A stretch of DNA of 64,000 nt from an uncultured Cohaesibacter sp. (lineage in GTDB: Bacteria > Pseudomonadota > Alphaproteobacteria > Rhizobiales > Cohaesibacteraceae), in assembly GCF_963682185.1 (NCBI RefSeq), contig NZ_OY821667.1, positions 4,229,501 to 4,293,500 on the forward strand, given 5' to 3'. Under the pieces are notes generated by a model, which worked only from the letters and a program-made list of their open reading frames with translations, ran no database searches and was not told the origin of the DNA. This document shows positions 1-9,550 of this stretch, in pieces. Within the stretch, counting starts at the first letter, position 1. Every line of letters starts with the position of its first letter. The position numbers and the translations under genes were made by a program.

Positions 1-263
1 TGATTGCCGGTATCAAGGATGGCATTTACATAACCGACCTGATCGGGCAGGGCGTAAACGGGGTGACGGGCGATTATTCCCGTGGCGCTTCCGGCGTGCG
101 CATCAAGGATGGCAAGCTGGCTGAAGCCATTTCTGAAATCACCATCGCAGGCAACCTTATCGACATGTTTGCACGGATGATTCCGGCCGATGATCTTTCC
201 TTTGAACACGCGGTCAATTCACCGTCGATTCTGGTAGAGGGCATGACAGTTGCCGGACGATAA
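1..263 (+). CDS. pmbA: PmbA/TldE metalloprotease subunit, C-terminal end only
   Basis: This is the last part of a gene whose start lies left of the window; the reading frame is open from base 3. The residues match the C-terminal barrel of the TldD/PmbA family: a GVNGVTGDYSRGASG-type stretch, then ITIAGNL and a final EGMTVAG. In the known family, TldD and TldE form a heterodimeric protease in which TldD carries the zinc site and TldE (PmbA) lacks it. The partner tldD is also in this window, about 12 kb away on the other strand, so the two are not an operon. The stop overlaps the start of the next gene by 14 bases, which suggests translational coupling. Confidence 0.85.
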   Translation, partial: IAGIKDGIYITDLIGQGVNGVTGDYSRGASGVRIKDGKLAEAISEITIAGNLIDMFARMIPADDLSFEHAVNSPSILVEGMTVAGR

Positions 264-1092
264 GACTTGCAAGGCATCTGCCGGTTTCAAACACGCCTAC
301 AAGGAAGACACCAAACTGCTGGAAGACGCAGCCAGCAAGGCAGGGGCGCTTGCGCTGCGCTATTTCAACAGGGACCCTCAGGTCTGGACCAAACAGAATT
401 TCAGTCCGGTAACAGAAGCTGATCTGGCCGTGGACCAGTTTCTAAAGGAAACTCTGATGGCCGCCCGCCCGAACTATGGTTGGCTTTCAGAAGAGAGCGA
501 AGACAATCCCGAGCGGCTGGAAAAGCAGCGCGTCTTTGTCATAGATCCCATCGATGGCACCCGTGCCTTCATCGATGGCGGGACGGAATGGACCATCTCG
601 CTTGCGGTGGTGGAGAATCACAGGCCGGTGGCTGCCGTACTGTTCGCTCCGGTGCGCGGTGAGATGTATTGCGCTTCCCGCTTTGGTGGCACACAGCTTA
701 ATAATGTGCCCGTTGTCTGTCCGCGCCTCGCCAATCTGGATGGTGCAAGGGTCGCCGGTCCGCGTCCGGCGATTGCCAGAGGGCCGCTGGCCCGGGCAGG
801 CGTGCAAAATGCCGGCTATGTCCGTTCATTGGCATACAGGATCGTTATGGTCACCACCGGAGCCCTTGATCTGGCGCTGGCACGCGAAGATGCCAACGAC
901 TGGGATTTGGCCGCCGCTGACCTCATTGTCGAAGAGGCTCACGGCATCCTGCGCGACAAGTCCAACAATCTGCTGAAATATAACCGGCCCGACGTGCATC
1001 ATGACAGTCTTTACGCCTCCTGCAAGGCGCTTGGCCGACTGGTTGCGCCCATGATGCCGGCGCTGCAATTTCCGCAAAGACGCAAGGGCTGA
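250..1092 (+). CDS. Inositol monophosphatase family protein, CysQ-like 3'(2'),5'-bisphosphate nucleotidase
   Basis: 280 residues of the Mg2+-dependent inositol monophosphatase superfamily. Visible metal-site motifs are LSEES near residues 79-83, DPIDGT at 99-104 and WDLAAADLIVEEA in the C-terminal third. Members of the CysQ branch remove a phosphate from PAP/PAPS in sulfur assimilation; others act on inositol phosphates, and the sequence alone does not decide. The start at 250 overlaps the pmbA stop by 14 bases. In related Rhizobiales this gene commonly sits between pmbA and the Kdo/lipid A genes, as it does here. I did not find the small DUF4170 gene that I recall often following it; the next 240 bases hold no convincing ORF. 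Confidence 0.8.
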   Translation: MPDDKTCKASAGFKHAYKEDTKLLEDAASKAGALALRYFNRDPQVWTKQNFSPVTEADLAVDQFLKETLMAARPNYGWLSEESEDNPERLEKQRVFVIDPIDGTRAFIDGGTEWTISLAVVENHRPVAAVLFAPVRGEMYCASRFGGTQLNNVPVVCPRLANLDGARVAGPRPAIARGPLARAGVQNAGYVRSLAYRIVMVTTGALDLALAREDANDWDLAAADLIVEEAHGILRDKSNNLLKYNRPDVHHDSLYASCKALGRLVAPMMPALQFPQRRKG

Positions 1093-1334
1093 GTCTCGCC
1101 TTGAGAGGGCTGAAAAGGCGGGCTTTGCGCGCCTTCATCCGCACTCGCTTGTGGATTTAACCTTGCTGGCTGATTTCTAAGCGCAAATATGGCAGATCCT
1201 GTCCCTCTCTCACGGTCTCCGCTCTTCCCTTTGCTGCCGAATAGCACTATATGGAGAGCGCAAAAGACGGAGCTGGCTGACTTGTTCGAGCAGGGGTTTC
1301 TCTTCGTCAGGTCAGATCGGAGTAGGCGCAAACC

Positions 1335-2030
1335 GTGCGAGAGTTGAAGAAAATTTTTCGCTCCAAACCAGTGTTGACATTGGGGGGACGGCTGATTGCG
1401 CTTTGGCTGCGGTTGGTGCATGCCACCACACGCATGGTCAACAATCCCGATGAAGGCTATGCAAGGGTCGAAGGGCACTATCCGGCGATCGTGGCGCTCT
1501 GGCATGGACAGCATTTCATGGTGCCTCTGGTCAAGCGCAAGAATGATCCTTTCAAGGCGCTCGTATCGCGCTCTGGCGATGGACATCTCAACAGTGTGGC
1601 CGCTGAGGCTCTCGGCGTTGATGTGGTGCGCGGCTCCGGCGGGCGCAATCGCTCCAAGACGCTGACAAAGGGCGGTATTTCGGCGCTGAAGAATCTGGTA
1701 TCCTGTCTGCGTGAAGGCATTGGCGTTGTGATGACGGTCAATGTGCCCAAAACAGGTGCCAGAGAATGTGGCCTCGGCGTGGTCACGCTGGCCAAGTTGA
1801 GCGGGCGCCCGATCATTCCGGCTGCCTACGCCTCTTCCCGGCGCATTGATCTTGATACTTGGGACAAGGCATCGATCAATTTGCCCTTCGGCAAGGCCGC
1901 CTTTATCATTGGCGAACCAATCTATGTGTCGCGTGAAGCCGATGAGGAAGAGTTGGAGCGTATGCGCCTATTGGTGGAAGCCGCGCTCAATGAGACCACC
2001 CGCAAGGCCTACGAAGCTCTCAAACACTAG
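1335..2030 (+). CDS. DUF374 / lysophospholipid acyltransferase-like protein
   Basis: 231 residues matching the DUF374 family, related to membrane-bound glycerolipid acyltransferases. A WHGQHF segment near residue 57 supplies the expected histidine, followed by SRSGDG and a VVRGSGGR stretch. The region that usually reads DGPKGP is here VNVPKTGARECGLG, so the Asp-Gly-Pro part is altered, as in several alphaproteobacterial members. The start codon is GTG with a GGAG about 12 bases upstream. Position just before waaA and lpxK suggests a role in outer-membrane lipid A or phospholipid acylation; substrate is unknown. N-terminal residues are hydrophobic enough for membrane association. Confidence 0.75.
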   Translation: MRELKKIFRSKPVLTLGGRLIALWLRLVHATTRMVNNPDEGYARVEGHYPAIVALWHGQHFMVPLVKRKNDPFKALVSRSGDGHLNSVAAEALGVDVVRGSGGRNRSKTLTKGGISALKNLVSCLREGIGVVMTVNVPKTGARECGLGVVTLAKLSGRPIIPAAYASSRRIDLDTWDKASINLPFGKAAFIIGEPIYVSREADEEELERMRLLVEAALNETTRKAYEALKH

Positions 2031-2353
2031 CGCCATGGGCAACAAAGTGTCAGGTCTCGGCCTGCATGGTCTGATGCCCTGAAGGTTTGTTTACCGTTTG
2101 GAGCCGCTATGGACAGGCCCCTTGCAAAAGAGCGGAAACGCTTGCATGTTGGGGCAATCTTGTGTGTAGTGTGCAAGGTTGTATAAAATATAATTTTAGA
2201 AATGGCTTGGCCATTCGCTCGGACATTTGTAGCATGCGGCAGCTTTATCGGGGGAGCCTTGTTTTGAGGAGGCCAAGCTGTTGATTGTCTCCCCGTCGCC
2301 ATCTTTTGGACCATAAGCATAGGCCATAGTGAGGAAAACAGAACGGATAATTG
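2031..2353. other. Gene-free stretch before waaA
   Basis: No convincing gene, hairpin terminator or repeat seen. The sequence becomes AT-richer around 2160-2220 and probably carries the waaA promoter, but no clear -35/-10 pair can be named. Confidence 0.4.
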
Positions 2354-3673
2354 ATGGACTGGTCAGGACGATTTGCACTTTCCACCTATCGCATGGCGGG
2401 ATATGCAGCGAGCCCATTGGCTCCGCTGTTGGTTGGCTTGCGCGCGCGCAAGGGCAAGGAGATTCCGGCCCGCCGCAAAGAGCGCTATGGCAAATCTTCC
2501 ATTGCTCGCCCGTCTGGTCCTCTCATCTGGGTACATGCGGCCTCTGTGGGTGAAACCAATGCCGTGCTGCCGTTGATCAATCTGATAACGGAAACCGGCA
2601 CCCAGGTTCTGTTGACAACTGTCACGGTCACATCGGCCCAGATTGCCCAAAAGCACCTGCCAAGTGGTGCCTTCCACCAGTTCGTGCCCTTTGATATTGC
2701 GCCCCATGTCAATCGATTCCTCAATTTCTGGCAGCCGGATATGGCGCTGTTTGTGGAATCGGAAATCTGGCCCTTTATCCTTTCTGAATTGAACAACCGC
2801 GATATCCCCATGATCGTGGTCAACGGACGCATGTCTGAACGATCATTCCGGCGTTGGTCCAAGTTCCCTTCGGTCTTCCGGCAGATGTTCGGCAATGTGC
2901 CGCTCTGTCTTGCCCAAACAGAGGAAGACAAAGATCGTTATACCAATCTGGGCGTGGCGCAGGTTGAGGTGACCGGCAATCTTAAATTCGATGTGCCACC
3001 GCCACAGGCCGATGAAGAGCAACTTCAGCGTTTTCGCCTTGCTGTGGGCAACCGTCCGGTCTGGGTGGCAGCAAGCACGCATCCGGGCGAAGAGCGGCTT
3101 CTGGCTCAGGCGCACAGTCGCATGGCGGTGCGCATTCCCAATCTGCTGACAATCATCGTACCGCGCCATCCCGAGCGCAGCGACGATATCATGAAGGAAC
3201 TGGTCGGCATCGTGCCGCGCATCCAGCGCCGTTCTGAAGAGCCAGATCTCTTGCCCAAAACCGATATCTATATCGCTGATACCATTGGCGAAATGGGGCT
3301 ATTCTATCGCCTGTCCCGCATTGCTTTTGTCGGCGGCTCTCTGGTTGATCATGGCGGCCAGAACCCGATTGAACCAGCGCGGCTGGGCTGTACGATCCTG
3401 CATGGTCCGAGCGTGGAGAATTTCCGGAATATTTACGATGCTCTGGATCAGACCGGCGGTGCGGAATGTCTGCATAACGAGCGCGAACTCATTCAGAGCC
3501 TTGCTCGCCTCATGTCCGCCCCTGCAGAAATCGACCGGCGTGTCGAGTTGGCCAGACGGTCTCTGCGGCCATTCTCCGGCGCTCTTGACATGACGATGAT
3601 GGCGCTTAATCCTTTCCTTGAGCCGCTCAAGATCAATGCCGAGCTGAACAGGGCGAACAGCGAAACACCATGA
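2354..3673 (+). CDS. waaA: 3-deoxy-D-manno-octulosonic acid (Kdo) transferase WaaA
   Basis: About 439 residues, usual length for the GT30 family. WaaA moves Kdo from CMP-Kdo onto lipid IVA at the inner face of the cytoplasmic membrane. The family motifs WVHAASVGE (acidic catalytic residue region), FVESEIWP, VNGRMSERS, GNLKFD and the C-terminal FVGGSLVDHGGQNPIEPA are all present. A TTG at 2351 directly precedes the ATG at 2354; I prefer the ATG. The gene is followed after 43 bases by lpxK on the same strand, so both probably share a transcript. Mono- versus bifunctionality cannot be read from sequence. Confidence 0.93.
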   Translation: MDWSGRFALSTYRMAGYAASPLAPLLVGLRARKGKEIPARRKERYGKSSIARPSGPLIWVHAASVGETNAVLPLINLITETGTQVLLTTVTVTSAQIAQKHLPSGAFHQFVPFDIAPHVNRFLNFWQPDMALFVESEIWPFILSELNNRDIPMIVVNGRMSERSFRRWSKFPSVFRQMFGNVPLCLAQTEEDKDRYTNLGVAQVEVTGNLKFDVPPPQADEEQLQRFRLAVGNRPVWVAASTHPGEERLLAQAHSRMAVRIPNLLTIIVPRHPERSDDIMKELVGIVPRIQRRSEEPDLLPKTDIYIADTIGEMGLFYRLSRIAFVGGSLVDHGGQNPIEPARLGCTILHGPSVENFRNIYDALDQTGGAECLHNERELIQSLARLMSAPAEIDRRVELARRSLRPFSGALDMTMMALNPFLEPLKINAELNRANSETP

Positions 3674-3716
3674 GCTGACGCGCCAGCCGGGCTATCGGGC
3701 AACAGGAGAGTAGACT

Positions 3717-4736
3717 ATGAAGGCACCCGGTTTTTGGACAGAGCGCAACGCTCTGGCGTGGCTTCTCTATCCCTTGAGCCTTGTCTATGGACGGATTTCC
3801 CTTGCCCGTTTCAAGAAGAAAGCCCTCTACAAGGCCCATATGCCCGTGCTTTGCATCGGCAACCTGGTCATGGGTGGGGCTGGCAAGACGCCAACAGCGA
3901 TCACGTTGGGGCGCGTGGCCAAGAGCCAGCATCTTTCTCCAATTTTCTTAACGCGTGGCTTCAAGGGGCAGAAGCCTGGCCCTTTGCTGGTTGATCCTGC
4001 TACCCATTCCATCGCCGATGTTGGCGATGAGGCCCTGCTGCTGGCCCGTGTGGCGCCCACGATCGTCTCTCGCGACAGGGTGGCGGGTGCAAAGCTGGCC
4101 GAAGAGATTTCCGGTGGCAAGGAAGGCAGCATCATCATCATGGATGACGGCTTCCAAAACCCCTATCTGCACAAGGATTTCAACCTGATCATCGTGGATT
4201 CGCAACAGGGCCTTGGCAACGGCTTTGTCTTTCCCGCCGGTCCCCTGCGTGCGCCGCTCCACCCTCAGGTCTGGCGTGCTGATCAGTTTGTCATCGTCGG
4301 GGAAGGATCCAAGGGGCCGCAGTTGCACCAACTCTTCTCAAAGCTGGGAAAAGGCACGGTCAACGCCCGTTTGCTGCCGGGTAAATGCAGTTTGCTAGGC
4401 GGAACCCGCATATTTGCCTTCTGCGGCATCGGGCGTCCTGACAAGTTCCACCGCACGCTTGATCAACTGGATCTTGCGGTGATTGACCACATCCACTTTG
4501 ATGATCACCACAGCTTCACCATCGAAGAAGGGCAGGAAATTCTGGATCGGGCAGCGGCGCAAAATCTGGAAATCGTGACCACCGCCAAGGATCATGTCCG
4601 TCTTGCCGAGCTGGGTGAGGTCGGGGCTCAACTGGCCAACAAGGCCCACATCATCGAGGTCGATATGAGCTTTGAAGACAAGGGCTTTGCGGCGCGTCTG
4701 CTCACTGAGGTTCAGCGCAAATTCTCGCGCCGTTAG
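3717..4736 (+). CDS. lpxK: Tetraacyldisaccharide 4'-kinase LpxK
   Basis: 339 residues. LpxK phosphorylates the 4' position of the lipid A disaccharide using ATP at the cytoplasmic membrane. An N-terminal hydrophobic segment (about residues 13-28) precedes the P-loop GNLVMGGAGKTPT at about 48-60. DDGFQNP, FPAGPLR and the C-terminal TTAKDHVRL motif follow, all typical of the family. A GGAG lies about 10 bases before the ATG. It follows waaA closely and converges with the DUF2093 gene downstream, an arrangement common in alphaproteobacteria. Confidence 0.94.
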   Translation: MKAPGFWTERNALAWLLYPLSLVYGRISLARFKKKALYKAHMPVLCIGNLVMGGAGKTPTAITLGRVAKSQHLSPIFLTRGFKGQKPGPLLVDPATHSIADVGDEALLLARVAPTIVSRDRVAGAKLAEEISGGKEGSIIIMDDGFQNPYLHKDFNLIIVDSQQGLGNGFVFPAGPLRAPLHPQVWRADQFVIVGEGSKGPQLHQLFSKLGKGTVNARLLPGKCSLLGGTRIFAFCGIGRPDKFHRTLDQLDLAVIDHIHFDDHHSFTIEEGQEILDRAAAQNLEIVTTAKDHVRLAELGEVGAQLANKAHIIEVDMSFEDKGFAARLLTEVQRKFSRR

Positions 4737-4769
4737 GATCTTCTGTAAAGGGATGCTCTGGGCTGAGCG

Positions 4770-4991
4770 TCAGTCCTTTTTCGCGGCAGCAGCCTTTTCT
4801 GCCTGATAGGATGCTTCGCAGTCGATATAGGCTTCCTGACGATCCACGGACCAGTATTTCAGGTCATCAAGCGGAATGGGGCGACCGGTAACGGCGCATC
4901 TGACAAAAGACCCTGAATGGATGACCTGCAGATCTGCATCTTTGTAACGCAGTACGGCTTCCTTGCCGGAATTAGGCAGATTGATCATCAT
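4770..4991 (-). CDS. DUF2093 domain small protein
   Basis: 73 residues that match DUF2093: an N-terminal LPNSGKEAVLRY, then the core SGSFVRCAVTGRPIPLDDLKYW and a C-terminal RQEAY region with an alanine- and lysine-rich tail. Function is unknown. Family members are small cytoplasmic proteins found next to lpxK in many Hyphomicrobiales, as here. There is one Cys in the CAVTG motif and one in CEASY, which could hint at metal binding but is not proven. It converges with lpxK across a 33-base gap without an obvious terminator. Confidence 0.82.
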   Translation of the reverse strand: MMINLPNSGKEAVLRYKDADLQVIHSGSFVRCAVTGRPIPLDDLKYWSVDRQEAYIDCEASYQAEKAAAAKKD

Positions 4992-5098
4992 GGTCTTGGT
5001 CCTTTCCCTTATTCGTCTTGTCTTGTTCTAGCGCTCAATCAATGCTCTGACCAGCCCTTGCTGCATGATTGCTCTCGATTTTTTCGCAAGCCAACGGG

Positions 5099-6568
5099 CT
5101 ACATGTTGCCCTTGCCCGAGGAGAAAGGTGAGAGCGCGCGTCGATACCAGTTCTCGACGGGGTTTGCTGCGCTGGCATCACCATGACCATGCTGTTGGTT
5201 GATGACATAAAAGCAGGTCAGGATCGCCATCAATCCGAAAATGACAGCGCCAACAGCCTGCCCGAGCAGAGCCCCTTCCGCACCTGCCAGATAGGTGCCC
5301 AGCATCACGGTGGGGATGGTTCCAAGCGTTGAGCGGCCCCAGTTGAAGGCGGTGGAATAGGCGGGGTGGCCCAGATTGTTGAAGGCGGCGTTGGAGACAA
5401 ACAGGAAGCCCATGAAGATGCTGCTTGGTGCTATCCACGTGCAGAAGAAACGCACGAAATCGGCAGCATCACCCTCGGCTTGGAAAATGTCGACAATCAT
5501 GCCCTGTGCGACAAACAGGATGAACCAAACAAAGAGCGAATAGCCCAGAATGAAATACATGCTGTCGCGCAGCGTGCGTGTGACCCGATCATGAAGACCC
5601 GCACCCAGATTTTGCCCGAATATCGGCCCCACCGAGCCGGAAAGCGCAAACAGAGCCGTCCATGCCAGAGGCTGGATGCGTCCGATGATGGCCCAGCCAG
5701 CCACTGCCTGATCGCCATAATCGGCGATGGACATGGTGACATAGGCATTGCCAACGGGGGTTGCCACATTGGTCAGCATCGCAGGAATGGCTATGGGAAA
5801 CAGAACCCGCCATTGGCTGAAAAGATCTTCCAGACTGTCTGGCTTCGCAAGGATCTGCTTGACGAATAGCGTACCGCGAATACCCATGCCGATCATCACG
5901 AAGCGGGACAGGACCGAAGCAATGGCGGCCCCTTCGATACCCAGACCGAAGCCGAAAATGAAGATCGGGTCAAGAATGGCCGAAGCAAAGCCGCCAGCCA
6001 GCGTGACATACATCGATCCCTTTGCGTCTCCATTGGCGCGCATGATACCGGCCAGCATCATGGAAATGCCAAGAAACGGCATGGATGGGATAACGATGGA
6101 CAAGAAGCTGACAGCAATCGAGTGGGTGTCTCCCTTCGCTCCGATAAAGGTGAGCAGCTCTGGAATAAAGGCAAAGACCAGCCCAGCCATCACGATCATC
6201 ATCAGGAAAACGGCGATCAGTGCGCTGCCCGCCCTCCGTTTGGCAAGCTCTTTGCGCTCCTCGCCCAACGCGCGGGCAATGATGGCAGAGCCGCCGATCA
6301 TCATGCCGATGCTGAGCGAGTTATTGAAGAACATGATCGTGGCTGAATAGCCAATGGCTGCCGCCAGTTCCGCCTGGCCCAGCAGGGAGATATAGAACAG
6401 GTTGGCCAGATCGACCATGAAGACGGCAATCATGCCCACCGCGCCTGTCGCCGTCATGGTGACCACATGACGGAAAATCGAGCCGGTCACGAATTTGGCC
6501 CGTTGGGTGGCGCCTGCGTCGGGCTGGGGAGCGGCTGCCGAAGACGGCTGCGTGATCTTTTCGGTCAT
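5099..6568 (-). CDS. MATE family efflux transporter
   Basis: 489 residues with about twelve hydrophobic segments spread evenly along the chain, the MATE (MatE) topology. MATE proteins export cationic drugs or metabolites in exchange for Na+ or H+. A 30-residue polar leader precedes the first membrane segment, and the second half repeats the first in outline, as expected for the two-lobed family. Substrate cannot be told. It shows no close operon partner: the helicase gene upstream on the same strand ends 356 bases away with a hairpin in between. A second, more divergent MATE protein is encoded at 43307-44770. Confidence 0.85.
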   Translation of the reverse strand: MTEKITQPSSAAAPQPDAGATQRAKFVTGSIFRHVVTMTATGAVGMIAVFMVDLANLFYISLLGQAELAAAIGYSATIMFFNNSLSIGMMIGGSAIIARALGEERKELAKRRAGSALIAVFLMMIVMAGLVFAFIPELLTFIGAKGDTHSIAVSFLSIVIPSMPFLGISMMLAGIMRANGDAKGSMYVTLAGGFASAILDPIFIFGFGLGIEGAAIASVLSRFVMIGMGIRGTLFVKQILAKPDSLEDLFSQWRVLFPIAIPAMLTNVATPVGNAYVTMSIADYGDQAVAGWAIIGRIQPLAWTALFALSGSVGPIFGQNLGAGLHDRVTRTLRDSMYFILGYSLFVWFILFVAQGMIVDIFQAEGDAADFVRFFCTWIAPSSIFMGFLFVSNAAFNNLGHPAYSTAFNWGRSTLGTIPTVMLGTYLAGAEGALLGQAVGAVIFGLMAILTCFYVINQQHGHGDASAANPVENWYRRALSPFSSGKGNM

Positions 6569-6924
6569 GCAAATTCCTGTTTATGGGCATCCGGCCAGAT
6601 TGCCGCCGGTTTAGTGCCATCCGGCGAAGACATGAAAATGGGTGGCTATGGGGTATACCTTGTCAGGTTCCCTTTGTCGGCCCAGAAAAAAGGTTGGTCA
6701 TCCGGAAAATGTCAGGCCCATTAAATAGGGAATGTCGGCGGATATTGAAAGAGGGGCAGGGCGCTTTCTTCCTCTTCGCCCTCTCTGCCGAAGCATTGCT
6801 TTTGCCACGTCGGAAGGAGGATCTGAGCGGGAAGAATGCAAATCGGCCCGCGCTGATCACAGACACGGGCCGAAATGGATAAGAGATCGGACAAGGGGGA
6901 AGAAGGCTGACACCAGCCTGCCGC
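6569..6924. other. Intergenic region between helicase and MATE genes
   Basis: 356 bases with no supported gene. It holds the helicase terminator-like hairpin (6844-6872) and, presumably, the promoter of the MATE gene on the minus strand. Confidence 0.4.
6844..6872 (-). terminator. Probable terminator of the DEAD-box helicase gene
   Basis: A 7-bp perfect GC-rich inverted repeat, CGGCCCG (6844-6850) and CGGGCCG (6866-6872), lies about 50 bases past the helicase stop on the minus strand. The T content after it is only moderate, so it is a plausible but not strong intrinsic terminator. Confidence 0.4.
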
Positions 6925-8724
6925 CTAGTCGTTGAGTGGGTGGTAATTTTTGTTTCCACCCTTGCCGCGGTGGGACTTCTTGTCCTTGCGGTATCCATCA
7001 TTCTGGCCCCGACCTTCATTGCGACCATCACGGCGGCGTGGGCGCGGACCATCATTGAAACGTCCCTTGCCACCAGCGCCGCGCGGCTTGCCGCGTCCGC
7101 CACCAGAGTTGAGCAGATGCTCGGGGCGCTCACCGATCTTGGTGATGCGCAAGCTCTTCTCGCCGGTGCCTTCCGCCTCGGTTACATCCTGAAAACGGTC
7201 TGCAACATCTGGGGCCAATTCAAACACGGTCTCGCCATCGAGAATGCGGATGAAGCCGACCTTCTTCTTGTTGAAGCCGCCGACACGGCAGATGAGAGGC
7301 AACAGCCAGCGCGGCTCGGCCCGATGCTTGCGACCGGCATTGATGCGGAACCAAACGCCATTTTCAAAGTCGTTTCTTTCCTGACCGCCCTTGCGGGTGT
7401 CTTCCTTGTAGTTGACGGCAATCAGCTCTTCCGGAGCAGGATAGTTGGCCTGCTGGGTCGCAAGGAAGGCATGGGCAACCTGTTCGGCCCCATAGGTGGC
7501 CAGCAGGCTCTCGGCCAAGGTCAGATCATCGCCGGTTGGCACTTCAAGCAGCTTTGGATGCTCGAAGATGCGCGCCTGATCATTTTTCAAAATATCGTCG
7601 ATGCTTGGCACCGGTTCCCAATTGACGCGCACACGAGCGAATTTCAGGAGACGGTTGACCAAGTTGCGTTTGTTGTGCGGAACGATGATGGCGCAATTGC
7701 CCTTGCGTCCGGCGCGACCTGTACGGCCTGAGCGGTGCAACAGGGCGTCAGAGTTGTTGGGCAGATCCGCATGGATCACAAGATCCAGATTTGGCAGGTC
7801 AATGCCGCGTGCAGCCACGTCGGTGGCCACACAGACCCGAGCCCGCCCATCGCGCATCGCCTGCAGCGCATGGGTGCGCTCCGCTTGGCTGAGCTCACCG
7901 GAAAGCGCGACAACGGCAAAACCACGGTTCGAAAGGCGCGCGGACAAATGGCGCACCATTTCACGGGTCGAGCAAAAGATCATCGTGCTGGGCGACTCGT
8001 GGAAGCGCAGAACGTTGATGACTGCCTTTTCCTTGTCCTTGGGCGAAACGAGGTGCGCGTGATAGTCGATGTCCGCATGCTGCTGGCGCTGTTCTGCGGT
8101 GGTAATGCGCAGGGCATCGCGCTGGTAGGTTTTGGCCAGCTCTTCAATTTGGCGGGGAACCGTTGCCGAGAAGAGGAAGGTCTGGCGCTCTTCAGACGCG
8201 TTGGAAAGGATGAATTCCAGATCTTCACGGAAGCCCAGATCAAGCATTTCATCAGCTTCATCGAGAACAGAAACTTTCAGCCATTTCAGGTCCAGAGAGC
8301 CGCGTTCAATATGATCGCGCAGACGGCCCGGCGTGCCCACCAGAATGTGGCAGCCATGGGAGAGATCGCGACGCTCGCGGCGAATATCCATGCCGCCAAC
8401 GCAGGAGGCGATATGCGCACCGCAGTCGGCATAAAGCCAAGTCAGTTCGGTCTTGACCTGCATGGCCAATTCACGCGTCGGAGCAATGACCAGCGCCAGC
8501 GGCTCGGCAGCGCGCGGCAGCTTGCCTTCTTCCCCCAACAGGCTTTCAGCCATACCCAAACCAAAGGCGACCGTTTTGCCAGAGCCGGTCTGGGCGGACA
8601 CCAGAAGGTCGCGGCCCTTTACATCGGCTTCGATGACTGCTTGCTGTACAGAGGTAAGATGATCATAGCCATGATGGGTCAAAGCTGTGGCGAGCACGGG
8701 ATGCACGCTTTCGAAATTTGTCAT
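6925..8724 (-). CDS. DEAD-box ATP-dependent RNA helicase with DbpA-like C-terminal domain
   Basis: 599 residues. Helicase motifs are in order: a Q-motif region near residue 26, Walker A AQTGSGKT at about 44-51, PTRELA, DEAD within VLDEADEML, SAT, and the C-terminal HRSGRTGRAGRKG. After the two RecA lobes (to about residue 370) comes a segment resembling the DbpA RNA-binding domain, then a tail rich in Gly, Arg and Lys that should bind RNA non-specifically. Such proteins remodel structured RNA, often in ribosome assembly or cold response. It is transcribed alone; no partner gene is visible. Confidence 0.9.
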   Translation of the reverse strand: MTNFESVHPVLATALTHHGYDHLTSVQQAVIEADVKGRDLLVSAQTGSGKTVAFGLGMAESLLGEEGKLPRAAEPLALVIAPTRELAMQVKTELTWLYADCGAHIASCVGGMDIRRERRDLSHGCHILVGTPGRLRDHIERGSLDLKWLKVSVLDEADEMLDLGFREDLEFILSNASEERQTFLFSATVPRQIEELAKTYQRDALRITTAEQRQQHADIDYHAHLVSPKDKEKAVINVLRFHESPSTMIFCSTREMVRHLSARLSNRGFAVVALSGELSQAERTHALQAMRDGRARVCVATDVAARGIDLPNLDLVIHADLPNNSDALLHRSGRTGRAGRKGNCAIIVPHNKRNLVNRLLKFARVRVNWEPVPSIDDILKNDQARIFEHPKLLEVPTGDDLTLAESLLATYGAEQVAHAFLATQQANYPAPEELIAVNYKEDTRKGGQERNDFENGVWFRINAGRKHRAEPRWLLPLICRVGGFNKKKVGFIRILDGETVFELAPDVADRFQDVTEAEGTGEKSLRITKIGERPEHLLNSGGGRGKPRGAGGKGRFNDGPRPRRRDGRNEGRGQNDGYRKDKKSHRGKGGNKNYHPLND

Positions 8725-9012
8725 AATAGGCTTTCCAGGAAGTCCTTGCCAGCAGAGCTCTGGCCTTCGTAAATTGATTCCCGCGTCTTGAAGCCTTTCC
8801 CCTCGCAGCTCTCTTGCTCAGTCGCAAGCTGCTCCATCGGCCAACCATGTCACGGGGTGAGGCCCCCTTGTAGAGGACGCTTTGCGAAATTGCAATCACT
8901 CCTTGGCAATCACTTCGGGCAATTGGGCATAAAAGAACCCAAGGGATAGCCTCACCGTCTTGTGCTCCCCTCACAATGACAAGCGCAGCTGGCGATTTTG
9001 GGCGGTTGCGGC

Positions 9013-9318
9013 CTATCCGCGTTCCTTTTCGATGGCCATTCTTGTGCGCATGTCCGCGATTTGCTGCTCCAGAGCCTTGTGTCTGAGAGGGTCCTTGACC
9101 TGGTCAAGGCGCTTGAGAAGCGCTTGCAGCTTGCCATTCAGCAGCACATAGGCCGGTTTTCCGCCTTGTTCGCGCACCACGCGCGCCAGCAGATCATCCG
9201 CAGACTGATCAAGATCAGAGAGGGGCTGACCTGCGTTGGGCAGATTGGAAAGATCTCCATTGTCCAGTGCTTTCTGAATGCGCTGTTCAATCAGATGATC
9301 GAGAGGATGTTTCATCAT
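9013..9318 (-). CDS. DUF1992 (DnaJ homologue subfamily C member 28 conserved domain) protein
   Basis: About 101 residues from the ATG at 9318; a second ATG follows directly at 9315. An open frame runs on upstream to 9477, but the family match begins at HPLDHLIEQRIQKALD, so I chose the internal start. The conserved core LSNLPNAGQPL and the AYVLLNGKLQALLKRLDQ helix are visible. Function is unknown; the domain occurs alone in bacteria and beside J domains in eukaryotes. The sequence looks helical, with a charged C-terminal half. No strong ribosome-binding site is seen, so the start remains uncertain. Confidence 0.72.
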   Translation of the reverse strand: MMKHPLDHLIEQRIQKALDNGDLSNLPNAGQPLSDLDQSADDLLARVVREQGGKPAYVLLNGKLQALLKRLDQVKDPLRHKALEQQIADMRTRMAIEKERG

Positions 9319-9550
9319 TTGCCAGTTTCCATGTTTCAGAAAAGCCAGGAATCTTCGCTCCGGACAGTGTTTGAAAGGAATATATTTCGTTGTCTGTGAC
9401 AAAATGACCGCGTTTGAATAGGTAAAATTGCTGTGATCGGGAAAAGTGACAGGGAATAATTTACCTTTTTCTAACACGAAAGGTGGGAAGATTACGGAAA
9501 CACAACAAACAATGAACTAGTGAGAAGATCCCCCGCACCGGAGCTACCAA

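Noticed and set aside
7735-8772. Plus-strand open frame (345 codons) opposite the DEAD-box helicase
   Set aside because: No recognisable domain; explained by the antisense frame of the helicase.
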